A stretch of 64,000 nucleotides of DNA from Chlorogloeopsis sp. ULAP01 (GTDB taxonomy: Bacteria; Cyanobacteriota; Cyanobacteriia; Cyanobacteriales; Nostocaceae): assembly GCF_030381805.1 (NCBI RefSeq), contig NZ_JAUDRH010000009.1:1-64000 (forward strand), given 5' to 3'. The notes below the pieces were generated by a model. That model was given only the letters and a program-made list of their open reading frames with translations. It made no database searches and was not told where the DNA came from. A program made the translations under genes and the position numbers. Below, in pieces: positions 16,310 through 25,285 of the stretch. How positions within the stretch are numbered: position 1 is the stretch's first letter; every line of letters begins with the position of its first letter.

Positions 16310-17800
16310 ATGAAAAAGATTATAAATAAAATCCCTTTGCTTTATTTAATTATTGCTACTTTTTGGTTAAGATTAATTAATATAGGCTACTCAAATTATC
16401 AAGGAGATGAAATTAAAGCATTATATAGACCACAAGTTGGTCAAAGTATGCTTGATTTTTTACTAACTCAAAGAAAAGGGCCTATTCAATTTTTAGTTAC
16501 TTATCTTATGAGTTTTATTAATCCTGATTATGATAATGAATTTTTACTCAGGTTACCTTTTACTGTAGCAAGTATATTCGCAATTTATTTCTTTTATAAA
16601 TTTGTCCAAATTGAATTTGGGCAAAAAATAGCTCTCTATTCAACTTTATTTATATCTTTAAATGGTCTCTTCGTTGCTTTTGCAAGAATAGTTCAATATC
16701 AATCATTTGTAATTTTATTTTCAGTTTTAGCCTTGTACCTTTTCAGTTTATCTACTAAGTATAATGATTGGAAAATTTATGGATTATATTTGGGGATGCT
16801 GTTATGGGGATTATCTATTCTTGCCCATTATGATGGCATTTTCATTGCTCCGTTTGTCTTTTACCTAGTTTATAGATGGTACGTTAACAGTAGAAATAAT
16901 AAACAGACAATTAAGCATTTAATTTATGCTACAACTATTTTCTTAGCATCGTTATCTATATTTTATATTCCCTTCTTTCTTTCAATTTCAGAATCTACAA
17001 AAGAATATTGGGCAGAGAGGATAAGCAAACAGTCTGTTAGTTCGACAAAAACGTTCATGACTTATAATCCATTATTCCTGATATATATATATGCTATTTT
17101 GGGTTTAATAGGGATCTTCAGAATTAAAGAAAATTTTTCAGTCGTTATATGGTTTTTATTTCCTCTAATATCATTAGAAACTTTGGTTGGTAATCCTGGT
17201 ACGCATATTTATACATACGTGATACCTTTTTGTATTATCATGGCTTTTGGATTAGAAGAATTTCACTCTTTTCTAAAAAAGCGATTTTTCAATCCGTCAA
17301 AATATATTAGTATTTTTATTTTAAGTACAATATATATATCTTCTTTCTTGTTTTCTCATTTATTGTTCATAGAGAATAAACAAGAATATCCATGGGAAAA
17401 TAAAAACTTTTTATTTCTTAATTTCAAAAAGCAAAGTAGGCAGAGCTTATTTGGTTTCCCTTATTACAGGCATTGGGAAAAGGTAGAGTCGTATCTTGCA
17501 AGTACTAAAAGAAATGGATACTTTATTACTAATGAAAAGAAAAGTATTACGAGATATTATATTCCTGGTAACTTCAAAAATTTAGAATTATATCCTTACG
17601 ATTCCAATTCCACTGGAGAAATATACGTAATATATATCAAAAATCCTCAAAGTGGAAACAAAAAAATTTTAGACAAAGAGCAAAGCTACTGGGAGGAACG
17701 ATACCAACCAGTAAAAACTTTTTCTAATCATGGCAGAATTGTAACTACGATTTATAGATTTTCAGGTAGTGAATGGGAAAAAGTAACTAAGGGTCAATAG
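16310..17800 (+). CDS. GT-C family (GT39-like) membrane glycosyltransferase
   Basis: 496 residues from the ATG at 16310; a TTG 18 codons earlier is possible but adds only a polar tail. The first membrane segment is followed by SNYQGDEIKALYR, where the Asp-Glu pair corresponds to the catalytic loop of PMT/ArnT-type GT-C enzymes. About ten membrane segments follow, then a soluble tail of about 110 residues. It would transfer a sugar from a polyprenyl-phosphate donor at the outer face of the membrane. The gene is strikingly AT-rich, shows no HIP1 octamer over 1.5 kb and uses many AT-ending codons, unlike its neighbours, which suggests transfer. Confidence 0.8.
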   Translation: MKKIINKIPLLYLIIATFWLRLINIGYSNYQGDEIKALYRPQVGQSMLDFLLTQRKGPIQFLVTYLMSFINPDYDNEFLLRLPFTVASIFAIYFFYKFVQIEFGQKIALYSTLFISLNGLFVAFARIVQYQSFVILFSVLALYLFSLSTKYNDWKIYGLYLGMLLWGLSILAHYDGIFIAPFVFYLVYRWYVNSRNNKQTIKHLIYATTIFLASLSIFYIPFFLSISESTKEYWAERISKQSVSSTKTFMTYNPLFLIYIYAILGLIGIFRIKENFSVVIWFLFPLISLETLVGNPGTHIYTYVIPFCIIMAFGLEEFHSFLKKRFFNPSKYISIFILSTIYISSFLFSHLLFIENKQEYPWENKNFLFLNFKKQSRQSLFGFPYYRHWEKVESYLASTKRNGYFITNEKKSITRYYIPGNFKNLELYPYDSNSTGEIYVIYIKNPQSGNKKILDKEQSYWEERYQPVKTFSNHGRIVTTIYRFSGSEWEKVTKGQ

Positions 17801-17826
17801 TTAATGGCTAATAGCAAAAAGCCCTG

Positions 17827-17928
17827 TACCCTAGAAGGGTGAGGCTATACAAACCAAGCCCGCCTGTGCGGGCTGAAAGATTTTAGCCCAGGTGGGCTTT
17901 GTCTTTGTAGCGATACCCTTCTAGGGTA
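17827..17928. repeat. 102-bp nested palindrome (MITE-like)
   Basis: Perfect 14-bp terminal inverted repeats TACCCTAGAAGGGT (17827-17840) and ACCCTTCTAGGGTA (17915-17928) enclose internal GC-rich stems AAGCCCGCCTGTGCGGGCT and AGCCCAGGTGGGCTT. The whole can fold into a cruciform-like hairpin. A decayed part-copy sits at 54468-54511. No ORF; a non-autonomous mobile palindrome is the likeliest nature. Confidence 0.75.
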
Positions 17929-18003
17929 TTGCGTCAAAATTAGGATGCTCCCAGTCGCACTCTCATAATAGATTGATTGTAAAATCCAATTTTATTGTGA
18001 TAA

Positions 18004-18060
18004 CGACCACAGATAAACACGGATGCACACGGATGATTTATCTGTGTTTATCTGTGGTCG
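18004..18060. repeat. 57-bp inverted repeat between convergent genes
   Basis: CGACCACAGATAAACAC (18004-18020) and GTGTTTATCTGTGGTCG (18044-18060) are perfect 17-bp arms around a 23-base centre that itself repeats CACGGATG-like words. It is followed by ATTTTTAT, so it may also stop transcription from the plus-strand glycosyltransferase. Similar text recurs widely in cyanobacterial intergenic DNA. Confidence 0.75.
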
Positions 18061-18135
18061 ATTTTTATAATATGATTTTTGCTTGCTATTTTAATTCACA
18101 TCAGACGTAATTTATAAACAAATAACTACTAAACA

Positions 18136-20178
18136 TCACCTTATCACTTTACTAATAACTGCTCGTCCGAATTCTTTTCCCTGGCTAGGGGAAAACCACC
18201 CCACTTCAATTTGGTAGCGTTGCTGTGATGTGGCTGGAGAAATTTTCAGCTTGTGGACATCTCGCAGGATTGTGCCTGGGCTGATTTGTTCTGGAAGTAT
18301 ATATCCATTCAACAAAGGTGCATTAGAAAGTTTAGTCAGGCTATCATTATTCTCGCGCAAACCAATTTTGAGTTGAATATCTGACGGTAGTGGTGCAAGA
18401 AATTGCCAATAGAATGTGATAATCAAATCTTCATTTGCAGACAACTTCGTTTGATTTAAGTCATAACCTAGTAGCCGCACTTGCTCACCAAAGGACAAAG
18501 ACGAAGAAAACTGAATGCGTTTTATATCTTCAGCTAAGGGTAATGAACCAGGATAAACCCAAACATAGTCAACATCATGAAACCGCACACTATATAAAGG
18601 TTGCTGCATCGCAAAATAAGCCAGCATTTTTGGTTCTGGGAGTTGGCGCTGCAATTGATTTTTGTAGAATACTACTCGATTAGCCTGAGTCCAAGGCTGA
18701 ATTCCAAATGGGATACGCTTGTCTATTGGTAAGGTTTGACCGTGAAAATAAGTGGAAAAATATCGACTATACCAACTAGCTACTTTGATTTCTTTTACAT
18801 TTGGTGATTGGTTCAACCATTGTGCAGCTTTTTCTAAACCTTCCCCTTGACCAATCATAAATATATTTTGGGCTACTTTCACACCACCAAGTAACGGATT
18901 GTAATAAGTCAGGTAATGGGGATAGTAGGGTAAAAGAAAGATTAATTGCAACAGCAATAGAACTACTGCTGTTAAAGGGGCGCGATCGCTAGAAAAATTG
19001 GGAAGATGTGTAATGCGATCGCCTACCCAATTTTCAACCCAAGCAATTATTTTTAGCCATCCAACAGATGCAAGTAACCCCAGTATAGGCAGGCAAAGAT
19101 TGATGTAACGGTCGATTTTACTGTCACTTACCGATAGTATCAGCAGCACGCACAGAGAAATCAGAACGAGCGCTGTCAATTCAGGCACTTTTTGTTGCTC
19201 TTGTCGTAACTTGGATATGAGCAATACTGCACTTGTTGCTAACAACCCTACTTGCAGCACAGGTGATAGACGATATGCCAGCACGAGCGGATAGAAAAGA
19301 ATTCCGGGCGAATGGGTAAGTTGCCCCAAGAAAAAAAGAAATCCACGATCAGACTCGTCTAGAATACCCTTGTATATCTGAGTGAAAACATATCCGGGTG
19401 AAACCCACATTGCTGGGAAAATGAGGGTAAACACTACTAAAATAGTAGCTCCCCAAAGTGCAAAGCCCTGAAATTGACGCTTCCAGCCCCTTTTGGGAAA
19501 ACTACTCTGCCAAATTCCTAACTCAATCAACACTATTAATAGAGCAACAGCAGGTAGTAAAAATAATGCAGTAATTTTCGCTGCCGTTGCCAATCCCAGA
19601 AACACTCCCGAAACTAATAGAGATTTGCGTTTTCCATCTTTTCGCAAATACGACAGAAACAGTAGTATAGCTAGAACAGCAAAATCAGCTTGTAGGGCAT
19701 CTGTGGTGATAAAGCGTTGATATGCCAAAAAGAATGGTTCTAATAGCAGCAGGCTAATCGTACATAGAGCTACAGCTTTACCAAATAAACGCTTGCTCAG
19801 TACGTATAAATACACCATACAAGCAGAAGTGATTATTGCTTGTACTAGGCGAGGAATTATATACAAAGGAATGGGAAACTCTTGGATATGCAAGCAAGCA
19901 CCCAAATCTGAAGGCAAATCTACACCTAAAAAGCCTGGGAAAAGCTTGTGCAGCGAACAATTCAACCACATACTGCTGCCACTGAGCCACATATTGGGAA
20001 CCCCAGGGTGGTGCTTGAGAAAAGTACGTGTTAAATCTCCTTCCAACAAGCGTTTGATAAACTGACTGCCACGATATATCCACAACCCCTCATCCGTATT
20101 CAGGGATGCAGTAATTGCCAAGGTACGTAATGCGAATGAGATGAGGAAGATGGCAAGCAATAAAGGGGAACGTTTCAT
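18136..20178 (-). CDS. GT39/PMT-like membrane glycosyltransferase with C-terminal beta domain
   Basis: 680 residues. The start is ATG, and the N-terminal segment is followed by ASLNTDEGLWIYRG, with the Asp-Glu pair expected in the first periplasmic loop of GT39/GT83-type enzymes, and KHHPGVPNMWLSG. About eleven membrane segments extend to around residue 430. The last 130 residues, from SFGEQVRLLGYDL, look like a beta-sandwich found at the end of many cyanobacterial GT39 proteins. It probably glycosylates a surface polymer or lipid using a polyprenyl donor. It contains HIP1 sites and normal base composition, unlike the other glycosyltransferase upstream. Confidence 0.85.
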   Translation of the reverse strand: MKRSPLLLAIFLISFALRTLAITASLNTDEGLWIYRGSQFIKRLLEGDLTRTFLKHHPGVPNMWLSGSSMWLNCSLHKLFPGFLGVDLPSDLGACLHIQEFPIPLYIIPRLVQAIITSACMVYLYVLSKRLFGKAVALCTISLLLLEPFFLAYQRFITTDALQADFAVLAILLFLSYLRKDGKRKSLLVSGVFLGLATAAKITALFLLPAVALLIVLIELGIWQSSFPKRGWKRQFQGFALWGATILVVFTLIFPAMWVSPGYVFTQIYKGILDESDRGFLFFLGQLTHSPGILFYPLVLAYRLSPVLQVGLLATSAVLLISKLRQEQQKVPELTALVLISLCVLLILSVSDSKIDRYINLCLPILGLLASVGWLKIIAWVENWVGDRITHLPNFSSDRAPLTAVVLLLLQLIFLLPYYPHYLTYYNPLLGGVKVAQNIFMIGQGEGLEKAAQWLNQSPNVKEIKVASWYSRYFSTYFHGQTLPIDKRIPFGIQPWTQANRVVFYKNQLQRQLPEPKMLAYFAMQQPLYSVRFHDVDYVWVYPGSLPLAEDIKRIQFSSSLSFGEQVRLLGYDLNQTKLSANEDLIITFYWQFLAPLPSDIQLKIGLRENNDSLTKLSNAPLLNGYILPEQISPGTILRDVHKLKISPATSQQRYQIEVGWFSPSQGKEFGRAVISKVIR

Positions 20179-20253
20179 TAGGGCAAAAAAATCGCCTGTA
20201 ACTCTGGGATAGTTTATCAGACGAGGATATCTAGTTTAAGTTTTTGCTTCAAG

Positions 20254-20349
20254 TTATACTTTGGTGATTTGCCCGTAGCAGCTCCAAAGCTTGATGCTGA
20301 TGAAGTTGAGGGAATTAACGATAAAGCAACTCAGAAAATTAGCGATCGC
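20254..20349 (+). pseudogene. Relic of a paralogue of the lipoprotein at 25254-27089
   Basis: Reads LYFGDLPVAAPKLDADEV and then directly EGINDKATQKISDR. In the intact gene the two parts, LYFGDSPLADPKPEPDEV (26136-26189) and EGINDKATHKISDR (26672-26714), are about 480 bases apart, so an in-frame internal deletion is visible here, with GAAGT microhomology at the junction. The 47 bases at 20303-20349 differ from 26668-26714 at only two positions. A further 32 bases at 20399-20430 resemble 27118-27149, downstream of the intact gene. Confidence 0.75.
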
Positions 20350-20430
20350 CTGTTATTTGTGCAAGCGTTTAACTGCTGCACAATAAGCCACAACCAAGAG
20401 CGATCGCTCTTTGATTACGGTAATAACTAC

Positions 20431-21023
20431 ATCACCTAAATAAATATATTGCTTCAGTTTAATATATTCTTAATTTTTGGCTATCTTTTTTCTTGATTTT
20501 ATCTTTGTATTATTTTAACAATTAACCTTTCTTTACTAAAGAATTATTTACTTTAGAGATAGTTCATAGAGTTCCACTAAATTTTCATTAATTAATTCAG
20601 TAGATACTAGTTTTAACAATTCAGTAAAACTTGGGTTATCACCTATTCAAATACAGCATATATTTATCCTAATAGTTTCGGAGTTATAAACTACAAAATT
20701 AATTAAAACTAGCACCAAAAGTTTCACTTTAAATAAACCTTGAATTTATGCATCTACTACCCATAGAGTTAAAGTATTTCTGAACCATCAACAGAAATAA
20801 TATAAAATTTGCGTAAAGCTCTTAGAAAGAGGGACTGCCCTGTATTTAGAAAGAATAGTGATGTTGTTGCCTCAATTGTGAACAAAGAATTAGAAAAACT
20901 TTTTGAATAATCTACACCTAAGTCTGAAACAATTCATCGCTCTTTTTCAGGACAATGGTATTAAAGTATGTGTCAAAATTTTTAGTGACATATGTCAACC
21001 TGAAAATCAAGAGGGTAGCCAAC
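20431..21023. other. AT-rich intergenic region
   Basis: Very AT-rich leader before the unknown protein at 21024. No tRNA, terminator or persuasive promoter was found by eye. The last 70 bases are an open extension of the following gene's frame. Confidence 0.35.
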
Positions 21024-22241
21024 ATGACAAATTTTGAATTGAATAATAGCAACATTTTTCAAGCCGAAGGCATTCATTTAATAATCTGGGCACCAAATCT
21101 TATAGTATTGCCTATCCCAGACAATAGCTCCACTTCCAATTTCAACACTTTTGTGGAATTTAATGTCTACCTGATTAACAACACACCAAACTCTTTTCGC
21201 CTTAATCCTAATGAAACTTTAATTCCAGAGCTTTTGGGATCAGATAGTCAAGCACTGCAAGGGCAAGTCGTTTCAGATGAACCTGCTCATACAGAGCAAA
21301 GGAACATACCTCCCCAATTAGGTTTTAAATTTAAATTGAACCAGTTGCTATCAAAATTAGCTCGTTGGTTTTTTCAAAGAAAGACTAGAGAATTCGACCC
21401 TCGTTTGATTGATTCGGGGCAGGTTAGACTTGCTACTGTGACTTTAAGGTTACTCTGGCAAAATAACTTGCTGCAACTTCAAGTTATTAATAGTTCTAGC
21501 TCTTTACAAATCTTTTTTAGTCTTCTTGATAAATCCTGGATTTTTAATACTCTCCAAACAGGAGCCTATCAGCTTCGGTTCATATGGGGTATTCCTTTTG
21601 GGGATAGTGAATCTGATTCAGACTCAGAAACAACCCAAGGAATAAGTGCAGAACAATTAGCAACTAAAATCCTGAATCTTCGGTTGATTGAACCCGTAGG
21701 AGCTAACAAAAGTGCAACAGAAGTGGATGGTATCTGCTTTGAAACCCTGATGCCAGAGCGGCTGTTAACCCTCCCAGAAAAAAAGCGGGGTGTCGAGACT
21801 CGCGTGCAGTTAGGGATTTGCATTACTAACAACACGCCCATCCCAGTTCGCCTGAGCTTTTTTGCTACTTTAATTCCCCAACTTGTGGGAGCCAATGGAC
21901 AACCATGTTTGCGAGGGTATTTTCGGTGTGTCACTAAAAGACCATTAGCATCTGATTTTCCAGTGATTATGTCAGGAGAAAATATGAGCTTATTTCTATA
22001 CGCTAGTCTTTCTTGGTACAAGCGCGATCAATTTACCCTTACCATTGATGCCGGAGATGGGGGTTATTGGAGTTTTGAAGCTCTTAAAGCGGGTGTCTAT
22101 CAAATTCAGCTCACATATATCAACAAAGATGCAACTGAAGAAATATATGACCGAGAAAGTATGAATACGAACTTAGTAGAAGATATTTGGATGGGGATAG
22201 TGCCTACACCGAAAGTAGAGTTTCGTTTAGTCCAAACTTGA
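21024..22241 (+). CDS. Unknown protein made of two related halves
   Basis: 405 residues from the ATG at 21024, which has GAGG 9 bases before it; an ATG at 20955 is in frame but its AGGA is too close. No signal peptide or membrane segment. Two homologous halves are visible: INNTPNSFRLNPNETLIPEL against TNNTPIPVRLSFFATLIPQL, each followed by a L-Q-G or L-R-G strand, and WIFNTLQTGAYQLRF against WSFEALKAGVYQIQL. The pattern suggests a tandem beta-sandwich domain. I do not recognise the family. It lies 18 bases before a secreted PEP-CTERM gene on the same strand, likely one operon. Confidence 0.75.
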   Translation: MTNFELNNSNIFQAEGIHLIIWAPNLIVLPIPDNSSTSNFNTFVEFNVYLINNTPNSFRLNPNETLIPELLGSDSQALQGQVVSDEPAHTEQRNIPPQLGFKFKLNQLLSKLARWFFQRKTREFDPRLIDSGQVRLATVTLRLLWQNNLLQLQVINSSSSLQIFFSLLDKSWIFNTLQTGAYQLRFIWGIPFGDSESDSDSETTQGISAEQLATKILNLRLIEPVGANKSATEVDGICFETLMPERLLTLPEKKRGVETRVQLGICITNNTPIPVRLSFFATLIPQLVGANGQPCLRGYFRCVTKRPLASDFPVIMSGENMSLFLYASLSWYKRDQFTLTIDAGDGGYWSFEALKAGVYQIQLTYINKDATEEIYDRESMNTNLVEDIWMGIVPTPKVEFRLVQT

Positions 22242-22259
22242 ACTGAAACAACATCAAGA

Positions 22260-23768
22260 TTGCTATTTACAGATACAGAAACACAATCTTACAGCAAGTT
22301 AATACTTATAAAAGGTACAACCATTTTATCACGCCTAAATTCTATTGTTTTCTTGGCAACAACTCTGCTTATAACGCTACAAAGTCAGTCAAGTTTTGCT
22401 GTCACAGTAAATAATCCATCTGGAAGACCTGCAATCAAGATTTACGAAGATCCAATAACGCAAACAGCAGGCTTAGTGTACTTACAAGCATGGCCTTTTT
22501 ATGATCCTCGGTCTATTTTAGACTTTGGAAAAGTTGTGGAGATAAAACCAGGAGGCACAGATAAATTGTTAAGTCTACTAAGGTATGAATGGCGTGAACC
22601 TGAGTGGAATTTTGTACAAGTAGGTGGTTTAGAAGGTAGTTTTGATATTACAGCGTACAATCCCTGCACACCTGTACTTGGGGAATTTTGTGGAGGGCGT
22701 CCGGATAGAGCTGGAGGAGTTGGTGCTTATTTCAGGATGAATTACAATCCAGTGGGAGATGACCCAAGAGGAGATAATGTCCACTGGATTCAACGAATTA
22801 TAAAAAACACAAGGGGATTTGAAATAGACAAAATAGATATTCTTTATAGGTCTGATCCATACTACGATACCGTGGGAAATGCAAGATCAGACTACTTTCA
22901 AGATATTCCATACACGGCTCCTCCTCCTAATGCAAAAGCTTATTTCTATGGCGAAGTCTATTTAGTCGAAGAAGTTAAAAATTCTATAACTCAGCACAAG
23001 ACAGTTAACATTTATGATGGGGTCAGATGGGGTTGGGAATATAAACCGTCTAATACCTTCAAAAAGTTTACAGATATCTTATCTTCTGGTTATGAAAAAG
23101 ATACATTTCAGCTAAAAGAACTTTCTCCAGGTGCAAAATACTATGCTTACATCAATAACGATATACCTGGTAATCAATGTAATCCGAATACATTACTAGA
23201 AAGATATGATGATGAAAATGGAGCTTGGTACTATGACAATGATAATAGTCATTCAGGAGATGGTTTTGCTTCTGCATTAACAGGTATTGTTCCAAATAAT
23301 GGAACCATAAATTTAAATGTTAGTGCAGCTAATCCTGGTCGTTGTGGAGAGGATAGAGGCAATTATGAACTTAATATCATGGTATTTGATGATGAAGATT
23401 TATCATTTTCCGCAGGTGATAGCGGAGGCGGTGGTGTTAGCAGAGAACGACCAGGAGGAACTCAACACAATCCAATCCTCCCCAATGCAAGAGATGGAAA
23501 CTGGCAAGTATTCCGCAACGTTCCTGGCTGCCGTTGGTACGACCCACACACTACCTATGGTTTTGAATTCCAAGCACTAGATGACACACTATTTACTGAA
23601 ATTCTTGACTTCCCGATTGGAGACGACAATCGATTTACCGTCTCAGTGGGAGATACTATTCTTGGTGAATTCAGCCCCGGAGAGAGCTTAGACTTTGTTT
23701 CCTTATTTGGTCATGGTATTTCCAACTTTAAAATAACTGACATCGATTCATTATTTGGTTCAACATAA
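22260..23768 (+). CDS. Secreted protein, PEP-CTERM type, truncated by an in-frame stop
   Basis: 502 residues; TTG is the only early start. A signal peptide (LATTLLITLQSQSSFA) is followed by a Gly/Asn/Asp-rich exported domain of unknown fold, with several Cys (NPCTPVLGEFCGG, NPGRCGEDRG, PGCRWYDP) that could pair in the periplasm. The frame ends at TAA 23766-23768, but the same frame then continues for 60 codons into a PEP-CTERM sorting signal (see next entry), so the original gene was about 563 codons. As it stands the product would be released rather than processed by an exosortase. The upstream gene is 18 bases away. Confidence 0.75.
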   Translation: MLFTDTETQSYSKLILIKGTTILSRLNSIVFLATTLLITLQSQSSFAVTVNNPSGRPAIKIYEDPITQTAGLVYLQAWPFYDPRSILDFGKVVEIKPGGTDKLLSLLRYEWREPEWNFVQVGGLEGSFDITAYNPCTPVLGEFCGGRPDRAGGVGAYFRMNYNPVGDDPRGDNVHWIQRIIKNTRGFEIDKIDILYRSDPYYDTVGNARSDYFQDIPYTAPPPNAKAYFYGEVYLVEEVKNSITQHKTVNIYDGVRWGWEYKPSNTFKKFTDILSSGYEKDTFQLKELSPGAKYYAYINNDIPGNQCNPNTLLERYDDENGAWYYDNDNSHSGDGFASALTGIVPNNGTINLNVSAANPGRCGEDRGNYELNIMVFDDEDLSFSAGDSGGGGVSRERPGGTQHNPILPNARDGNWQVFRNVPGCRWYDPHTTYGFEFQALDDTLFTEILDFPIGDDNRFTVSVGDTILGEFSPGESLDFVSLFGHGISNFKITDIDSLFGST

Positions 23769-23951
23769 GAAACTGCTTTCCCGATTCAACTAGCATTTAA
23801 TGACCGTATAGGTAGTTTCAAAATGCGTCCAATTTCTAAGGAAAGCTCTCCTCAATCTGTACCTGAATCCTCCTCTGTATTTGGACTCTTGACGCTCGGC
23901 GCATGGGGCTTTATAAAAGCGCTGAAAATTAGATCCAACAAACAGCAGTGA
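23769..23951 (+). other. Detached PEP-CTERM sorting tail in frame after a TAA
   Basis: In the same frame as the preceding gene, after the TAA, the sequence reads ETAFPIQLAFNDRIGSFKM, then VPESSSVFGLLTLGAWGF and a Lys/Arg-rich end (KALKIRSNKQQ). This is the PEP motif, hydrophobic segment and basic tail recognised by exosortase. It ends in TGA at 23949-23951, overlapping the GTG start of the next gene by GTGA, the usual coupling overlap, which supports it as the ancestral gene end. A single-base change or sequencing error at 23766 would restore it; read-through is another possibility. Confidence 0.8.
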
Positions 23952-25285
23952 ATCACCTCTACACTCTCTTGTTTTCCCTCAGCATCATTCTCATCAACCC
24001 ATTCGGTACAATGCGCGGGGAAATCTGGACTCAGCCAAAAGTATTCGCAATCCTCCTCATCTGTATACTCAACTTCCTTTATCTGTGGGAAGAAAAAGAC
24101 ACCCTCAAAATTCCCCATAGTTGGAAAATCAGCAAACTGCTGTGGGAAATATTTCTGGCAATCGGGTTAATCGCAACTGTTACTAGTCCCTTCCCCTTAC
24201 GTTCCTTACTCGGTCAAGAGCAGATGGGTGATGGCTTGCTTTACTGGTTACTAATCGCCATCTTCACTCTCAGCAATAGCCTACTACTAAGATTGCATCC
24301 AAAACTAGCCCGTTCTCAATTCATTGGTTTAGTGATTGGCGGTGTCATCCTTGCCTTGAGTATCTTTCCTCAAGTTATTAACTGGCGCATCGACTACACT
24401 GCCACCAGCGGGCAACTACTACTAGATAATATTCTGGCTAGTACCATTTTCCAAAATCAGCAACCAATCGGCTTGTATTCTCATCGCGGTCATGCTTCAT
24501 TTGTCCTAGCAGCAGTGGCAGTTATAACGCTTGTTGGTTGGCAATGGCGGTGGATAAGTACTCGTTATGCTGCTATGGCTAGTATGCTGATTATCCCTGC
24601 ATTGCTGCTGACTCAAACTAGGGCGGGAATACTAGCTTTTGTTGTCGCAGGAGTTTATTGGATTTATCAGTTCCCTCTGGGGAAACAAGCACGCTCCTTT
24701 ATGCTCTGCACCGTGTTGGTGGCTTTGTTGTTTGTCGGTGCAGTTTCCTTGACTCGCAACATTGAAACACTCAATCGATTCAACTTTGATAGTAATACTA
24801 AGATTCTCAAACAACTAACATCAGACAGAGTGTATTTGTGGGAGATATCACAACGCGGTATCAGTAAACGCCCTTTACTCGGTTGGGGTATGAATGGTTT
24901 TGGTAGTGCTTATCCCCACGTCAAAAATTCTAAATCGGTTAAATGGGTGAAGATTACTCGCTTAGGCAATTTTACTTTTGACTACCAGGGCTTTGATGGA
25001 CAGCGTGGCAGGCAAACGCTACCTACGGTGAAAGCACACAATTTGATTTTAGATACAATTTTATCAGTGGGTGTACTAGGATTAGTGTCTTACTTGTCGC
25101 TGTTAGGATTGGGTCTGTGGCTGGTTATTAAGTCGCCTTGCCGGGGGATTGAGGCGGTGGTAGTTGCCTACATTGTGTTTACATTTACATGGTTTGAGTG
25201 CGCTCAGTATACGCATCTGGCTTGGTGGTCGTTGAGTTTGTTTAGTATATCTGGTGAATGTGAAAATATTAATATTACATCTTAA
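23948..25285 (+). CDS. O-antigen ligase / Wzy-like polymerase family membrane protein
   Basis: 445 residues, GTG start overlapping the end of the upstream PEP-CTERM frame. About eleven membrane segments. The large periplasmic loop contains ISKRPLLGWGMNGFGSAYP and later VKAHNLILDTILSVGVLGL, both typical of the Wzy_C/O-Ag ligase region, where the H-N-x-x-L-D/Y pattern is conserved, and LTQTRAGILAFVVA precedes it. It should polymerise or ligate surface polysaccharide units at the membrane. Its stop lies 32 bases inside the next gene, so translation is coupled. Belongs to a four-gene surface operon. Confidence 0.85.
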   Translation: MNHLYTLLFSLSIILINPFGTMRGEIWTQPKVFAILLICILNFLYLWEEKDTLKIPHSWKISKLLWEIFLAIGLIATVTSPFPLRSLLGQEQMGDGLLYWLLIAIFTLSNSLLLRLHPKLARSQFIGLVIGGVILALSIFPQVINWRIDYTATSGQLLLDNILASTIFQNQQPIGLYSHRGHASFVLAAVAVITLVGWQWRWISTRYAAMASMLIIPALLLTQTRAGILAFVVAGVYWIYQFPLGKQARSFMLCTVLVALLFVGAVSLTRNIETLNRFNFDSNTKILKQLTSDRVYLWEISQRGISKRPLLGWGMNGFGSAYPHVKNSKSVKWVKITRLGNFTFDYQGFDGQRGRQTLPTVKAHNLILDTILSVGVLGLVSYLSLLGLGLWLVIKSPCRGIEAVVVAYIVFTFTWFECAQYTHLAWWSLSLFSISGECENINITS

